Assembly (NCBI GenBank): GCA_913058265.1
Contig: CAJXPQ010000007.1
Span: 49,933-113,932, forward strand
Direction of reading: 5' to 3'
Source: an uncultured Oligoflexia bacterium
GTDB lineage: Bacteria > Bdellovibrionota > Bacteriovoracia > Bacteriovoracales > Bacteriovoracaceae
DNA length: 64,000 nucleotides
Both the position numbers and the translations under genes were made by a program. Under the pieces are notes generated by a model, which had not been told where the DNA came from, made no database searches, and was given only the letters and a program-made list of their open reading frames with translations. Of this stretch, positions 1 through 9,086 are shown piece by piece; the first letter of the stretch is position 1, and every line of letters begins with the position of its first letter.

Positions 1-239
1 TTTTTAGAAATTGATTCTCTTACATCTTTATAACCTGGAACCGGAGGATAGTGAGTAAAGTTATTATCTATTGCCTTATTCGCAGCATCTTTAATAAAGT
101 CAGGTGTATCAAAATCTGGCTCACCAAGACTTAAGCTAATTATATCTTTGCCTTCCTCTTTAAGTTGCCAAGCTAGGTTTGCCATTTTTAAAGTTGCAGA
201 CTCTTCCATGTTTAAAATTCTGTTTGAAATTGATTCCAT
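1..239 (-). CDS. Class I/II PLP aminotransferase (AspC-like), N-terminal part
   Basis: Only the first 79 residues are in the window; the rest lies beyond position 1. The visible part has the N-terminal signature of fold-type I aspartate/aromatic aminotransferases: SLGEPDFDTP at residues 37-46, then YPPVPGY near 64-70, which resembles the usual YTPVAG segment. The family transfers amino groups between amino acids and 2-oxoacids with pyridoxal phosphate. The ATG at 237-239 follows a GGAG. The stop of the next gene downstream in map order (the methyltransferase) lies 11 bp upstream of this start, so the two are probably co-transcribed. The substrate cannot be told from this fragment. Confidence 0.85.
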   Translation of the reverse strand, partial: MESISNRILNMEESATLKMANLAWQLKEEGKDIISLSLGEPDFDTPDFIKDAANKAIDNNFTHYPPVPGYKDVRESISK

Positions 240-250
240 CTCATTTCTCC

Positions 251-901
251 TTAATTTCTATAGATAAGATCTGTAAATAGGCTTGTATCCTCATTAAAAT
301 AAGATTTACTTTCCCAGAACTTATTTGAAATATTTGTAAAATTTTTACTTAATAGTTTTTTATAAAATGCACTCGTTCTTTTTAAAGCAAATTCGTCATC
401 GAACTCCAGATCTTCTACTTGTCGCTTTAGTTCTTTATCAGTCGGTACAGTTAAGTATAAGTACTTTACTCTTTTTGCCATAATTGGAATGATAATTTTT
501 AGTTCATCCTCGCTCAAATATTGAAAGACTGAAGTACAAATGCCTAAATCAAACCGCATTTTTGGAGCATCTTTTCGCTTACACCAAGTCAGAATATCCT
601 CATTGAATAGTTCTAATTTTGTTGATTCCACTGGCTTCAGCTTTCTTGCCCTGGCCTTACTAAAAGCTAACTTAGAAGGCTCAACTCCGACTGCTTTATA
701 CGGTAAAAATGCTTTAAGCATATCTTGAAATAAGTAACCATATCCAAATCCAAAGTCAATGACACTACTGATATCAATTAATTCTAATTCTAAAAATGAT
801 TTTAAGTATTTTACATGTAACTTTGAGTTACCGATGCCATCCATCGTCTTTGGCTCAGAATAATTTGCTTTCCAATATTCTTCTTCGAACGTTTCTTTCA
901 T
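251..901 (-). CDS. Class I SAM-dependent methyltransferase, substrate unknown
   Basis: A 216-residue protein with a Rossmann methyltransferase motif I, VIDFGFGYGYLF at about residues 47-58, and an acidic residue before the next strand (VGVEP). A later DLGICTSVFQYL segment resembles motif IV. The frame extends 9 codons further upstream, but the ATG at 901 is preferred: it overlaps the stop of the upstream gene as TAATG and has GGAG 4-5 nt before it. This suggests translational coupling with the secreted phosphohydrolase gene. The target (protein, lipid or small molecule) is unknown. Confidence 0.75.
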   Translation of the reverse strand: MKETFEEEYWKANYSEPKTMDGIGNSKLHVKYLKSFLELELIDISSVIDFGFGYGYLFQDMLKAFLPYKAVGVEPSKLAFSKARARKLKPVESTKLELFNEDILTWCKRKDAPKMRFDLGICTSVFQYLSEDELKIIIPIMAKRVKYLYLTVPTDKELKRQVEDLEFDDEFALKRTSAFYKKLLSKNFTNISNKFWESKSYFNEDTSLFTDLIYRN

Positions 902-1794
902 TACTCCATAGTGATGGCAATGGGACAATGATCACTAACCTTATTATAGCTTAATCCAAGCTCACGCCCAGATACGTTTGCACAAAGAGATCTCTCACAG
1001 TGAGAGTAAATATTTATTTTTGATCTTTTATAACCTAGAAATAATCTTTGGTATAGAATATGATCCAAAACTGATGATTCTTCAATATTGTCATCCACAT
1101 CAAGTCCACTCCAGTAGGAAGTACAGCTTAGTTCTGATGAAATTGTTTTTAACCTTGTAGAAGTCAGCATGCTAGTAAAGTTTTTGTAATCCTCATCTGC
1201 CAATAAATATCCTGTGGTATTCAAATCTCCCATTACAATTACATTCTTATGACCATTTGCTCTTAACTCTGCGATCATGTCCTTTAAAATACGATATTGA
1301 ATTTTTCTTTTTGCATAACTACTGGGTCTACCACCTGCTTTTAAGTGTAAACCTAAAACAGTAAACATTTTATTAGATTTTCTCTCAATAAATGTTCCAA
1401 CTAGTGCCGGTCTTAAACTAGCACACTTCAAAGACTGACCAACTCTTGGTTTTGGATTACTAATTCGGTTGTCTTCTTTAACATTAAACAAACCAAATTT
1501 ATTTGAATCATATACAAATCCAATCATCTGCTTTCCAGCTCCGCCACACTTTGATAACACAACACGGTAATGAGGAAACTCTTTTCTGATAAATGATTTA
1601 AAACTTTTTGTATTGATAATTTCTTGAACTGTTATGAAATCAGCGTTTAGATTTTTTAAGATTTTTTTAAGCTCTTTCTTATCAGTTGGCGTATTCTTGG
1701 TATCGAAAGTTCGAATATTGTAGCTTGCAAACTTAACAGCTGCACTAACCTGAAAAGAGATCAAAATAAGTAATGGGAGAATGAGAGCTTTCAT
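901..1794 (-). CDS. Secreted endonuclease/exonuclease/phosphatase (EEP) family protein
   Basis: 297 residues. Residues 1-19 form a signal peptide ending VSAA, so the enzyme probably acts in the periplasm or outside. The EEP/DNase I-like metal-dependent phosphoesterase motifs are present: SYNIR at 24-28, catalytic Glu58 in VQE, HLKAGG from His150, GDLNTT at 189-194 and the terminal SDH at 287-289. Such enzymes cleave phosphodiesters in nucleic acids or phosphomonoesters in lipids and sugars. In a predator, a role in digesting prey nucleic acid is possible but is inference. The stop overlaps the methyltransferase start. Confidence 0.8.
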   Translation of the reverse strand: MKALILPLLILISFQVSAAVKFASYNIRTFDTKNTPTDKKELKKILKNLNADFITVQEIINTKSFKSFIRKEFPHYRVVLSKCGGAGKQMIGFVYDSNKFGLFNVKEDNRISNPKPRVGQSLKCASLRPALVGTFIERKSNKMFTVLGLHLKAGGRPSSYAKRKIQYRILKDMIAELRANGHKNVIVMGDLNTTGYLLADEDYKNFTSMLTSTRLKTISSELSCTSYWSGLDVDDNIEESSVLDHILYQRLFLGYKRSKINIYSHCERSLCANVSGRELGLSYNKVSDHCPIAITME

Positions 1795-1931
1795 TTTTCT
1801 ATCCTTGAAAAATTACAACTATATGAAATAACTTATTCACTAGAAAGGCAATGTATAATCTCAGAAAATATGCCACGATCGATAAAAAGCAAAACGCTCA
1901 ACTATATTCACTGTTGCATTACAAGAAATAT

Positions 1932-3074
1932 TTAAGATTGATTAAGCAGTTCTTCTCTTCCAAGAGTTGCATACTCCTGGCCCGTTTTAGGGTTTACAAG
2001 AATATCTCTATTCTTATAAATCCTAGGTGTACTATAAAGAAGTTTTAATGCTTGTGACTTAGGCATAGTCTTATACCTGTCCGGATACATCTCTTTGAGC
2101 TTTTTACTTAAAATTTTGCCTTTAGAAGCAGGCATATTTGGGAACAAGTGATGCTCTGTGTGGTAACCAAAGTTTAAATTTAAAAACTCTAAGATAGGAT
2201 GATTAGTTACTGTTAATGAGTTCACTAAAGGATCATTCTTTTTAGTGTATGGAGAGATATTATGATTAGTTGAAATATAACTCATAACTGTATAGTTCAT
2301 AACAAAGAATGGAATTGCGACAAGCCATAAGAAGTTCTCTACTCCAACAAACCAAACATATGTACCACTAATTAAAATTGATAAAGCAAACTCGAGGCTC
2401 ACTCTCGTATGATCCATATTTGCCCACATTTTGTTTCCAAACCTCATATAGATTTGATTTAGAAAAGCCTGAAATGAAAACCAATAAAAGAAATAAAAAT
2501 AACTTCTTATCGTTCCTGAGCCTGGACTTAGAGGGAAAACAAACTGCATAAACTTACTATTCTTCCAAATCATTTTCGTTGGGAAAGCATCAGGGTCTTT
2601 ATAAAGTAATTGCGTATTTCCGTGGTGAAGTTTGTTATGCCAAAACTTCCAATAAGTTGGTCCAATGAGAAAATTTGAGAAAGTAAAAACGCCTAGAATG
2701 TTTTGTAATGTTTTGTTCTTAACAATTGAGCCATGTAGTATTTCATGACCAAGAAAGGTATTGCCGCCTAAAAACATTCCCAATAACAAAGATAGCGGGA
2801 GTTTAGCAAACCAAGGCATCTCAATTGTCATTACGGCCCAAACGACAAGCGCCCCACCACCAACAAAAAGAAGTAAGTATTTTAATCTTGTAGGCTCAGC
2901 TTTAAAGGTCTCGCGAGGAAGCTCTTTAGATACCTCTTTAACGTATTCACCTAAAGTTTTAAGATCATCATCAAATTTTTTCTTAAGGTTTTTACTCTCC
3001 TGAACAGAAGAATCCAAACTTTGTTTTATGTTCTCAGTACTGCTTAAAGCTGCTTGCTCAATATTATTGTCCAC
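1932..3074 (-). CDS. Membrane fatty acid desaturase
   Basis: 380 residues with the three histidine clusters of di-iron membrane desaturases: HEILH at 110-114, HNKLHH at 146-151 and HTEHH at 305-309. Hydrophobic segments lie near 67-105, 125-140, 190-205 and 230-268. The first ~55 residues are hydrophilic and probably a cytoplasmic extension. The family introduces cis double bonds into acyl chains using O2 and electrons from ferredoxin or cytochrome b5-like donors, and adjusts membrane fluidity. It appears monocistronic, 57 bp from the signal-peptide gene start region and separate from the gene upstream. Confidence 0.88.
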   Translation of the reverse strand: MDNNIEQAALSSTENIKQSLDSSVQESKNLKKKFDDDLKTLGEYVKEVSKELPRETFKAEPTRLKYLLLFVGGGALVVWAVMTIEMPWFAKLPLSLLLGMFLGGNTFLGHEILHGSIVKNKTLQNILGVFTFSNFLIGPTYWKFWHNKLHHGNTQLLYKDPDAFPTKMIWKNSKFMQFVFPLSPGSGTIRSYFYFFYWFSFQAFLNQIYMRFGNKMWANMDHTRVSLEFALSILISGTYVWFVGVENFLWLVAIPFFVMNYTVMSYISTNHNISPYTKKNDPLVNSLTVTNHPILEFLNLNFGYHTEHHLFPNMPASKGKILSKKLKEMYPDRYKTMPKSQALKLLYSTPRIYKNRDILVNPKTGQEYATLGREELLNQS

Positions 3075-3136
3075 ACTAACCTCGTAAAAATAAATAATGA
3101 TTCAACGTATCAATCAAGATATGCAATGTCACCAAA

Positions 3137-3661
3137 TTATTGATTACAATTTTCTATCTGATTATAAAGATATAGATTTGAACCTTGAACATGATCTTTA
3201 ACTCTCTGATAGAGCTCCGCATCACTATAAATAGCTCCCAATAATGAGCAAAAAAGAGTTTTTGAGAGTAGGTTTAAAGCTGGATTACTCCCACCACTTA
3301 CACCCCCATTCATGCTATTTGCATCCTTAGGTTTCCAAGAAGTAATATCGTAGTTAGTGTCCCTAGGCCATCCCATGATGTACTGGTCATAATAAATAAC
3401 GACTTCTTTACCTTCGTAATTATAAAGTTCTTGGGCTAATTCCTCATTACTTACACTAAAATAAGAAGTGAGTTTATCGCCTGAACCTTCATCGATTGTC
3501 CCTTCCCAAGTTGGAAGTAACTTACCCTTCTTTGAGAATTTTGTTAAATTCCCCACCCTTTTTCCAGATGATGTCGGGTAATCCCACATAATATACTTTG
3601 CTATAACAAGCCCTGTTAGAACAATAATTGGAAAAAGAATTTTAAACTTCCATGATTTCAT
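3137..3661 (-). CDS. Small membrane-anchored protein of unknown function
   Basis: 174 residues. One N-terminal hydrophobic segment (about residues 8-26) suggests a signal anchor; the rest is soluble and probably periplasmic. The stretch GKRVGNLTKFSKKGKLLPTW resembles a conserved uncharacterised family (often misnamed 6-phosphogluconate dehydrogenase in databases) whose members carry GxRxGxLxKxSxKGxxxxTxEG after the anchor; I rely on memory for this. No catalytic motif is visible. The start lies 2 bp from the stop of the TldE gene, so it follows that gene in the same direction. Confidence 0.6.
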   Translation of the reverse strand: MKSWKFKILFPIIVLTGLVIAKYIMWDYPTSSGKRVGNLTKFSKKGKLLPTWEGTIDEGSGDKLTSYFSVSNEELAQELYNYEGKEVVIYYDQYIMGWPRDTNYDITSWKPKDANSMNGGVSGGSNPALNLLSKTLFCSLLGAIYSDAELYQRVKDHVQGSNLYLYNQIENCNQ

Positions 3662-3663
3662 AT

Positions 3664-5001
3664 TTAAACCCCTGCTACGCTTATTTTTTCAAATCTTAGG
3701 TCAGGTGTAAAGAAACCTTTATCGGTTGTGGCCTGGGTCGTATCACCAATCATTGAAAGATCCATTAACATCTTGTGAAAGTTACCAGACACTGTAACAC
3801 CCTTAACTGGTTGAACAGGCTCTCCATCTCGACATAAATAACCAGAAGCCGCGAAAGAAAACTCTCCCGAAATAGCACTGGAGCCTGAGTGAAGTCCTTG
3901 CATATAATGAACTTCAAAGTATTCGCCCGACTTCATATCTGAATCAGAGACACTTCCCGTTGATATAACTTTAGTTGTGCCACTCACCCCAAGAGCTGAC
4001 TTCGCCCCCCTGGCGGCTGACCCGGTAGTCTTAGTTTTAAAAAATGAAGCGGTCACTGAGTTATGATAAAAAGAGTTAAGAACTCCATTTTCGATTAAAG
4101 TGATTTCTTGATGTGGATTACCTTCAGAATCAAAATGAGATTTAAAGAAAGAATCTTTATAAGTTGGAATATCTTTAATCGTTAGTTTTTCATTCGCAAT
4201 TTTCTTCCTAATACTATCAGCAAAAGGATTTGTCTTCTCCATTGCTCCTTTCCCAGAATAAATATTTCCAAAACAACCTAGGAACTCTGATAAGGCGTCA
4301 GTTGTGAACATAATATCGTAATTCCCAGTAGAAAGAGGCTTAGCTTTAAGCCACTCACTAGCATGATGCAAACTCTCTTGAACACACGATTCAATACTTA
4401 GATCACTTATTTTACGGCCCATAACTCCGTGGTAATGCATACTACTCTCACTTCCTTCTTGAAGTAAGGCGGATGTATAACAAGACATATAGTACTCACT
4501 ATCAAATCCAAAGACTCCATTAGAGCTTAAGTAATATGAACTCGACTCTGACTCTGATAATCCGTTATAGGGTACAGCTTGAACTCTTGAGTCCCGACTC
4601 TTAACTTCACTTTCCAACTTCAAACAGAAATCTATTTTCTGTTGTGTGGTCGAAGTATCTTTTTTAAATTCTGTTGGAAAAATATGTTCACCGCTATCGA
4701 CATTAATTTTTTCATGAAGATTCTCTTCTGAGTTTATAGCATTTTCAACTGCTGCTTTAGCTGCAAACTCAAGTGATTCGTCATCAAGACTTTCAGAGTA
4801 AGCCAACCCCACCTTCGAATTCTTAATCGCCCTCACTCCAATGACCTGTGCACCGGAAACTTTATATTTATCAATATCTGCATTTTGAGCATTTATAGAA
4901 AAACTTTCGCCCTTTGAAAGAATAACATCACAACCATCTGCTCCCGCCTTATTAGTAAAGTCCACAAGCTTTTCAAGACTCTCTTTAAGTTCAGTTCTCA
5001 T
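3664..5001 (-). CDS. pmbA: TldE/PmbA-type partner of metalloprotease TldD
   Basis: 445 residues with the TldD/PmbA architecture but no HExxxH motif, as expected of TldE/PmbA, the non-metal-binding partner. C-terminal landmarks include the GSAARGAKSALGVSGTT segment and GEFSFAASGYLCRDGEPVQP, typical of the family. TldD and TldE form a heterodimer that degrades unfolded or leader-peptide-like substrates, for example in microcin maturation and CcdA turnover. The ATG overlaps the tldD stop (TAATG at 4999-5003), fixing the start and indicating coupled, stoichiometric translation. Confidence 0.88.
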   Translation of the reverse strand: MRTELKESLEKLVDFTNKAGADGCDVILSKGESFSINAQNADIDKYKVSGAQVIGVRAIKNSKVGLAYSESLDDESLEFAAKAAVENAINSEENLHEKINVDSGEHIFPTEFKKDTSTTQQKIDFCLKLESEVKSRDSRVQAVPYNGLSESESSSYYLSSNGVFGFDSEYYMSCYTSALLQEGSESSMHYHGVMGRKISDLSIESCVQESLHHASEWLKAKPLSTGNYDIMFTTDALSEFLGCFGNIYSGKGAMEKTNPFADSIRKKIANEKLTIKDIPTYKDSFFKSHFDSEGNPHQEITLIENGVLNSFYHNSVTASFFKTKTTGSAARGAKSALGVSGTTKVISTGSVSDSDMKSGEYFEVHYMQGLHSGSSAISGEFSFAASGYLCRDGEPVQPVKGVTVSGNFHKMLMDLSMIGDTTQATTDKGFFTPDLRFEKISVAGV

Positions 5002-6380
5002 TACGCTTTACCTCCAACTAGAATTTCATCAACTTTAATTGCTGGTTGTCCAACAGTAACAGGTACTCCGCCACTGACTGATCCACAGATGCCGGCAGCA
5101 TATTCAAGATTGTTTCCTACCATACTAATATTTTTCATAATTTCTTCACCCTTTCCAATTAACGTGGCACCTTTAACTGCCTCCGCCAACTTTCCATTCT
5201 TAACGATATAGCCTTCTTGAACTGAGAAATTAAATTCACCTGTCCCTGGATTAACAGATCCTCCCCCCATCGACTTAGCATAAAGACCGTCTCCCATCGA
5301 AGACAATAATTCTTCCAAGGAATGAGAACCTGCCTCAATAAAGGTATTTCTCATTCGAGATGCAGGTGCATATTTATAGGACTCACGTCTTGCAGAACCT
5401 GTTCTTTGATGACCTGTTTTAATCTCACCCATTCTATCTGAAAGAAAGTTTTCTAACTTACCATTCTTTATCAGTTGCGTTCTTTGAGTTTCCATTCCTT
5501 CATCATCAACATTTATACTGCCCCAAAGATTGTCTATAGTCCCATCATCGACAGCACTAAGAGACTCATGAGCAATCATTTCCCCCTTCTTATCCCAAAA
5601 TACACTTGCTTTTTTTTCTACAGATGTCGTTTCAAGCGTGTGCCCACAAGCTTCATGAAAAATAACCCCTCCAAATCCATTATCGATGATAACAGGCATC
5701 TTTCCTGCCGGACAAGGTTTTGCTTTCAGAATATTAACCGCCTGAGCTGCTGTATAATCAGCAATCCACTCAAAGTCTAAACCATTAAAAAATTCGTAAC
5801 CACCACGGGCCCCAGGATTCCACATACCCGTTGCTTGATCACTACCGTCCTTAGCAATAGCAGTACTTGAAATTCTACAGTATGGTCTTAAATCCTCCAT
5901 ATATAGTCCCTCGCTATCAAAGATCTCAACTTGTTGTTCTCTAAAAGAAAGACCGATATTCACTTGTGAAATGATTTCACTTTTCGATCTTGTCATTTGA
6001 TCCAGGGAATGAAGTTTTTGTATTTTTTCTTCTAAGCTCATGTCTCTATTGGGAATTGAAGCTATCACTTTTTTTGATTTACTTTTATATACAAAAGCGG
6101 CAACTTGCCTTCCTTCTCTTTTATATTGTTCAGCCAATTTTTTTGTTAAGCCCAACAAGTCATCCTTCATACCGGAATTAGTGTACCCATAGAGAGCTCT
6201 CTCTCCGTAGATCAATCTAATCCCAATTCCAAAGTCAATTCCTGACTTCACATCCTTAACTTTCGATGAGTTCATAGAAAGAGTTTCTATCTTACTTTTC
6301 TCAACGAAAATATCACAGAAATCTGCTCCCAAACTTAACGCTTCAAATATTATGTCATTAGCAATGTCTTTATCTAGCAC
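5001..6380 (-). CDS. tldD: Metalloprotease TldD
   Basis: 459 residues with the zinc-site motif HEACGH at 242-247 that marks TldD. The C-terminal glycine-rich SMGGGSVNPGTGEFNFSVQ region is also typical. TldD is the catalytic subunit that acts with TldE (next gene) as a cytoplasmic protease. Translation starts at GTG (6378-6380) behind a GGAGG about 6 nt away. It is the first gene of a minus operon tldD-tldE-(unknown). The 107-bp divergent spacer to the LOG gene at 6488 presumably holds both promoters. Confidence 0.92.
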   Translation of the reverse strand: MLDKDIANDIIFEALSLGADFCDIFVEKSKIETLSMNSSKVKDVKSGIDFGIGIRLIYGERALYGYTNSGMKDDLLGLTKKLAEQYKREGRQVAAFVYKSKSKKVIASIPNRDMSLEEKIQKLHSLDQMTRSKSEIISQVNIGLSFREQQVEIFDSEGLYMEDLRPYCRISSTAIAKDGSDQATGMWNPGARGGYEFFNGLDFEWIADYTAAQAVNILKAKPCPAGKMPVIIDNGFGGVIFHEACGHTLETTSVEKKASVFWDKKGEMIAHESLSAVDDGTIDNLWGSINVDDEGMETQRTQLIKNGKLENFLSDRMGEIKTGHQRTGSARRESYKYAPASRMRNTFIEAGSHSLEELLSSMGDGLYAKSMGGGSVNPGTGEFNFSVQEGYIVKNGKLAEAVKGATLIGKGEEIMKNISMVGNNLEYAAGICGSVSGGVPVTVGQPAIKVDEILVGGKA

Positions 6381-6487
6381 GTTGCCTCCTTATGCTGTTT
6401 TTTAATGATTATCAAAAAATATTGATATATTATTATAACTTATATAGAACCTAAAACACGACTTACTGCTTTATTAATTGGATTGAT

Positions 6488-7081
6488 ATGAAATATAAAA
6501 AAATTGGAGTCATGTGTGGCTCAAGCGATGTTTGCGATAAAAAATTTCTAGAGATGGCCTACCAAGTTGGTCAAGAGCTTGGTAATAACCAGCATGAAGT
6601 CATCTATGGTGGTGGTGCAAAAGGACTGATGCGAGAAGTCGCCGACGGTGCTTTAAGTACAGGAGCAATGGTTAATGGTTATATTCCAAAGTTTATGATT
6701 GCTGTTGAGTGGCACCACAAGTCCCTTACAAACCTCCATATAACTACTGATATGAGCGAAAGAAAATATCGTATGATGAGTGAATCTGATGCGACCTTAT
6801 TCCTCCCAGGGGGATGTGGAACTATGGAAGAGTTTTTCGAATGGCTATCCTCAAAAAGACTTGGAGGATATCTCGGACCTCTCATTATTTTTAACTTCGA
6901 GGGATATTACGACCCTTTACTTGAGCTATTAGATCGGATGGAGTTTGAAAAGTTTCATAACCCCATACATAAAAAAATGTACTCTGTTTGTCGTTCTGTC
7001 CAAGAACTCTCTCAGGTACTAGATGATGCCCATGAATGGAGCTCAGATGCAATAGATCATGCTGCAGCAAAAAAATCATAG
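6488..7081 (+). CDS. LOG-family nucleotide 5'-monophosphate phosphoribohydrolase
   Basis: 197 residues matching the LOG/TIGR00730 Rossmann-like family. Seen: GGGAKGLM at 41-48, ERK at 91-93 and the signature PGGCGTMEE at 107-115. These enzymes release the free base from nucleoside 5'-monophosphates; in plants and actinobacteria they make active cytokinins, while in most bacteria they are purine-salvage or PpnN-like enzymes. All catalytic landmarks are present, so it should be active. It is followed 41 bp later by a histidine kinase in the same direction. Confidence 0.85.
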   Translation: MKYKKIGVMCGSSDVCDKKFLEMAYQVGQELGNNQHEVIYGGGAKGLMREVADGALSTGAMVNGYIPKFMIAVEWHHKSLTNLHITTDMSERKYRMMSESDATLFLPGGCGTMEEFFEWLSSKRLGGYLGPLIIFNFEGYYDPLLELLDRMEFEKFHNPIHKKMYSVCRSVQELSQVLDDAHEWSSDAIDHAAAKKS

Positions 7082-7122
7082 AATTCTAATTATACTGAGT
7101 ACTTATGCCGATATGATAGTTG

Positions 7123-8415
7123 ATGCTAATACAAAGACTGATTAACTATTTAATAGCGACAATTATAGGTTTGGCGATCCCTATCTTTTTTGCATATTTG
7201 GGTATGTGGGAACTGGAGATTGATACAAATCTGAACAATCTTGTTGATATGGTGAAGTCTCAAAATGTTTATTTGTTTAGTGCTTTCTGTTTTCCTATTA
7301 TATTCATGATTACTATTGAACTTATTTCAAAGAATCAACAAAAAAACGAACTCATTCAAAAGGATTTTGATTATCTAAAAGTAATCTTAAATGCGACACC
7401 AGACGCTATAGTCTTCTTAGACCAGGACAAGAAAGTCACATTTCAAAATAACCAATTTAAATCTTTGTTTCACAATTTTGAAAGTGTTTACAACGACTCA
7501 GATCTTGCATCCTATGTAGATAATATGGATTTCATTCAAAAAGAAGTTTTGATCCACTCCAAGGTCAATGATGGACACCCTTTCCTTATGAATTTTAAAG
7601 CGACAACATATCAAGACAAAAAGAATTATTTTCTGAGTTTTAAAGATTTGAAAAATTTAAAAGATAAAGAAAAAATCATTGAAGATCAAGAGTACCAAAT
7701 GATTGAGAGAAACAAACTTGCCTCTATGGGTGAGATGGCCGCAGGTATCGCTCATGAAATAAATAACCCTCTAACAGTTATTCATTCAAACAACTCTCTA
7801 ATTAGAAGAATGGTTGAAAAAGATATTATTGACCCCGTTAAATTTGAGAAAATTACCCTTAAGACACGGGAGCAGGTTGAGAGAATTACTAAAATAATTA
7901 GATCATTACGAAACCTTTCTCGTGGACTTGCCAATGAAGACCTAGAACACTTTTCAATTGATCAGGTCCTAGACGAATCCATATCTCTAGCAAAAATCAG
8001 AGACACAGGTAGAAATGTTGAATTTCACTTTGAATCACATAATGTATATGTTTTCGGAAATAGAGGACAAATCGTTCAAGTCATTTTAAATCTTTTGAAC
8101 AATTCGATTGATTCTATTGATAAAGCTGAAAACCCCTGGGTTAAGCTTGAGCTTAAACAGGAGCAAGGCTTTGTAGAACTTTATGTGATTGATTCCGGTA
8201 ATGGCATTCCCGCAGAAATCATCGATAAGATTTTTGTTCCCATGTACACTACTAAGGGTGTTGGTAAGGGAACCGGTCTAGGTCTCTCTCTATCTCGATC
8301 TTTTATGGAGCAAAATGGTGGCAGCATTGAATATGATTCATCAAAGAGTAATACTTGCTTTAAAGTTAGAATGAAGTCAGGCCATAAGACTGACGATAAA
8401 GAGAATGTCGCTTAA
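7123..8415 (+). CDS. Membrane sensor histidine kinase with PAS domain
   Basis: About 430 residues. Two membrane helices (about 6-29 and 49-68) flank a short periplasmic loop. A PAS-like domain spans roughly 80-175. The HisKA helix carries GIAHEINNPL with the phospho-acceptor His at 211. The HATPase domain shows NLLNNSIDSI (N box), DSGNGIP (G1) and GKGTGLGLSLS (G2). It should autophosphorylate in response to a cytoplasmic PAS signal. No response regulator is adjacent, so it is an orphan. An in-frame TTG one codon earlier (7120) is possible, but ATG at 7123 is the simpler start. Confidence 0.85.
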   Translation: MLIQRLINYLIATIIGLAIPIFFAYLGMWELEIDTNLNNLVDMVKSQNVYLFSAFCFPIIFMITIELISKNQQKNELIQKDFDYLKVILNATPDAIVFLDQDKKVTFQNNQFKSLFHNFESVYNDSDLASYVDNMDFIQKEVLIHSKVNDGHPFLMNFKATTYQDKKNYFLSFKDLKNLKDKEKIIEDQEYQMIERNKLASMGEMAAGIAHEINNPLTVIHSNNSLIRRMVEKDIIDPVKFEKITLKTREQVERITKIIRSLRNLSRGLANEDLEHFSIDQVLDESISLAKIRDTGRNVEFHFESHNVYVFGNRGQIVQVILNLLNNSIDSIDKAENPWVKLELKQEQGFVELYVIDSGNGIPAEIIDKIFVPMYTTKGVGKGTGLGLSLSRSFMEQNGGSIEYDSSKSNTCFKVRMKSGHKTDDKENVA

Positions 8416-8531
8416 ACAATATTTCAAGTACTTACCGCCCATTAAATTCACCTAATATTGACCAAAGTTTGAACTGTAAATAAAATAGCCACTTTATATC
8501 CCCTCAACCCACTGTTTTTACGAGAGTTCGT

Positions 8532-8558
8532 TTGGCATCTGACTTGTATATATATAGG
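8532..8558 (+). promoter_or_regulatory. Candidate promoter of the small secreted protein gene
   Basis: TTGGCA at 8532-8537 and an AT-rich TATAGG at 8553-8558 (15-bp spacing) lie about 30 bp before the Shine-Dalgarno of the gene at 8587. The same stretch weakly resembles a -24/-12 element (TTGGCAT, 5 bp, TTGTA), but the -12 GC is missing. The sigma class is unresolved. Confidence 0.3.
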
Positions 8559-8586
8559 TGAGAGAAACAATGACTGGGGAGTTATT

Positions 8587-8943
8587 ATGAGAGCATTTAA
8601 ATTATTAATTTTGAGTTCATTAGTATTACTACAAGTGACAGCTTTGGCAGCAATTAAGCCAATTAGTTGTAAAACAAATTTTGGAGAGCGATCCTTTACA
8701 ATTGAAGGAAGCACAGTAGCATTTCACAAAGACAAAGATGGTAGAAGTATTTCATCAGTTATGAATAGTAAGACTTTGGCATCTTATACTGGTTTTAAAA
8801 AGACAATATATAAAGATGGCTCAAGGCATCTTATTAATATCAAAGATACAGCAAACTTTAATTCAGATAATGACTTCTTGGCGATTACAACGTCAAAAGG
8901 TCATAAGATGACTTTTCCTATAAACTGCCAAGCCGCACTATAG
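8587..8943 (+). CDS. Small secreted protein of unknown function
   Basis: 118 residues with a clear signal peptide (about 1-22, ending LALA before AIKP). The mature protein is ~96 residues, basic, with two cysteines (in ISCK and at the C-terminal INCQ) that could form one disulfide. No family recognised. GGGGAG about 6 nt before the ATG is a good ribosome site. It is monocistronic: it has its own upstream spacer and a strong terminator directly after it, which suggests an independently and perhaps strongly expressed periplasmic protein. Confidence 0.7.
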   Translation: MRAFKLLILSSLVLLQVTALAAIKPISCKTNFGERSFTIEGSTVAFHKDKDGRSISSVMNSKTLASYTGFKKTIYKDGSRHLINIKDTANFNSDNDFLAITTSKGHKMTFPINCQAAL

Positions 8944-8970
8944 GAAGAATCATATTTGCCCCTAATTACT

Positions 8971-9003
8971 GAGACCTGGATCCCCACTGGTCTCATTTTT
9001 TTT
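8971..9003 (+). terminator. Intrinsic terminator after the secreted protein gene
   Basis: GAGACC at 8971-8976 pairs with GGTCTC at 8989-8994, followed by a run of eight T (8996-9003). Confidence 0.8.
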
Positions 9004-9086
9004 ATTCCACTCCTTTTAGGTTTTAAATCACAGTAATTTTTGTTATGTTTTTTGGTACTTATCATAAGCACTAAGGAATGACTCGA

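Noticed and set aside
1851..2048. 65-codon plus-strand ORF beside the desaturase
   Set aside because: Most of it overlaps the desaturase 3' end on the other strand; no ribosome site or recognisable protein pattern.
8532..8548. Sigma-54 promoter before the secreted protein gene
   Set aside because: The -24 part is fair but the -12 element has GT instead of the essential GC.
8448..8714. 88-codon minus-strand ORF across the promoter and start of the secreted protein gene
   Set aside because: Overlaps a gene with a signal peptide, good ribosome site and terminator; its translation shows no protein-like pattern.
9078..9086. First ATG (9078) as leuS start
   Set aside because: The AAGGA ribosome site directly abuts it; ATG at 9087 has the correct spacing.
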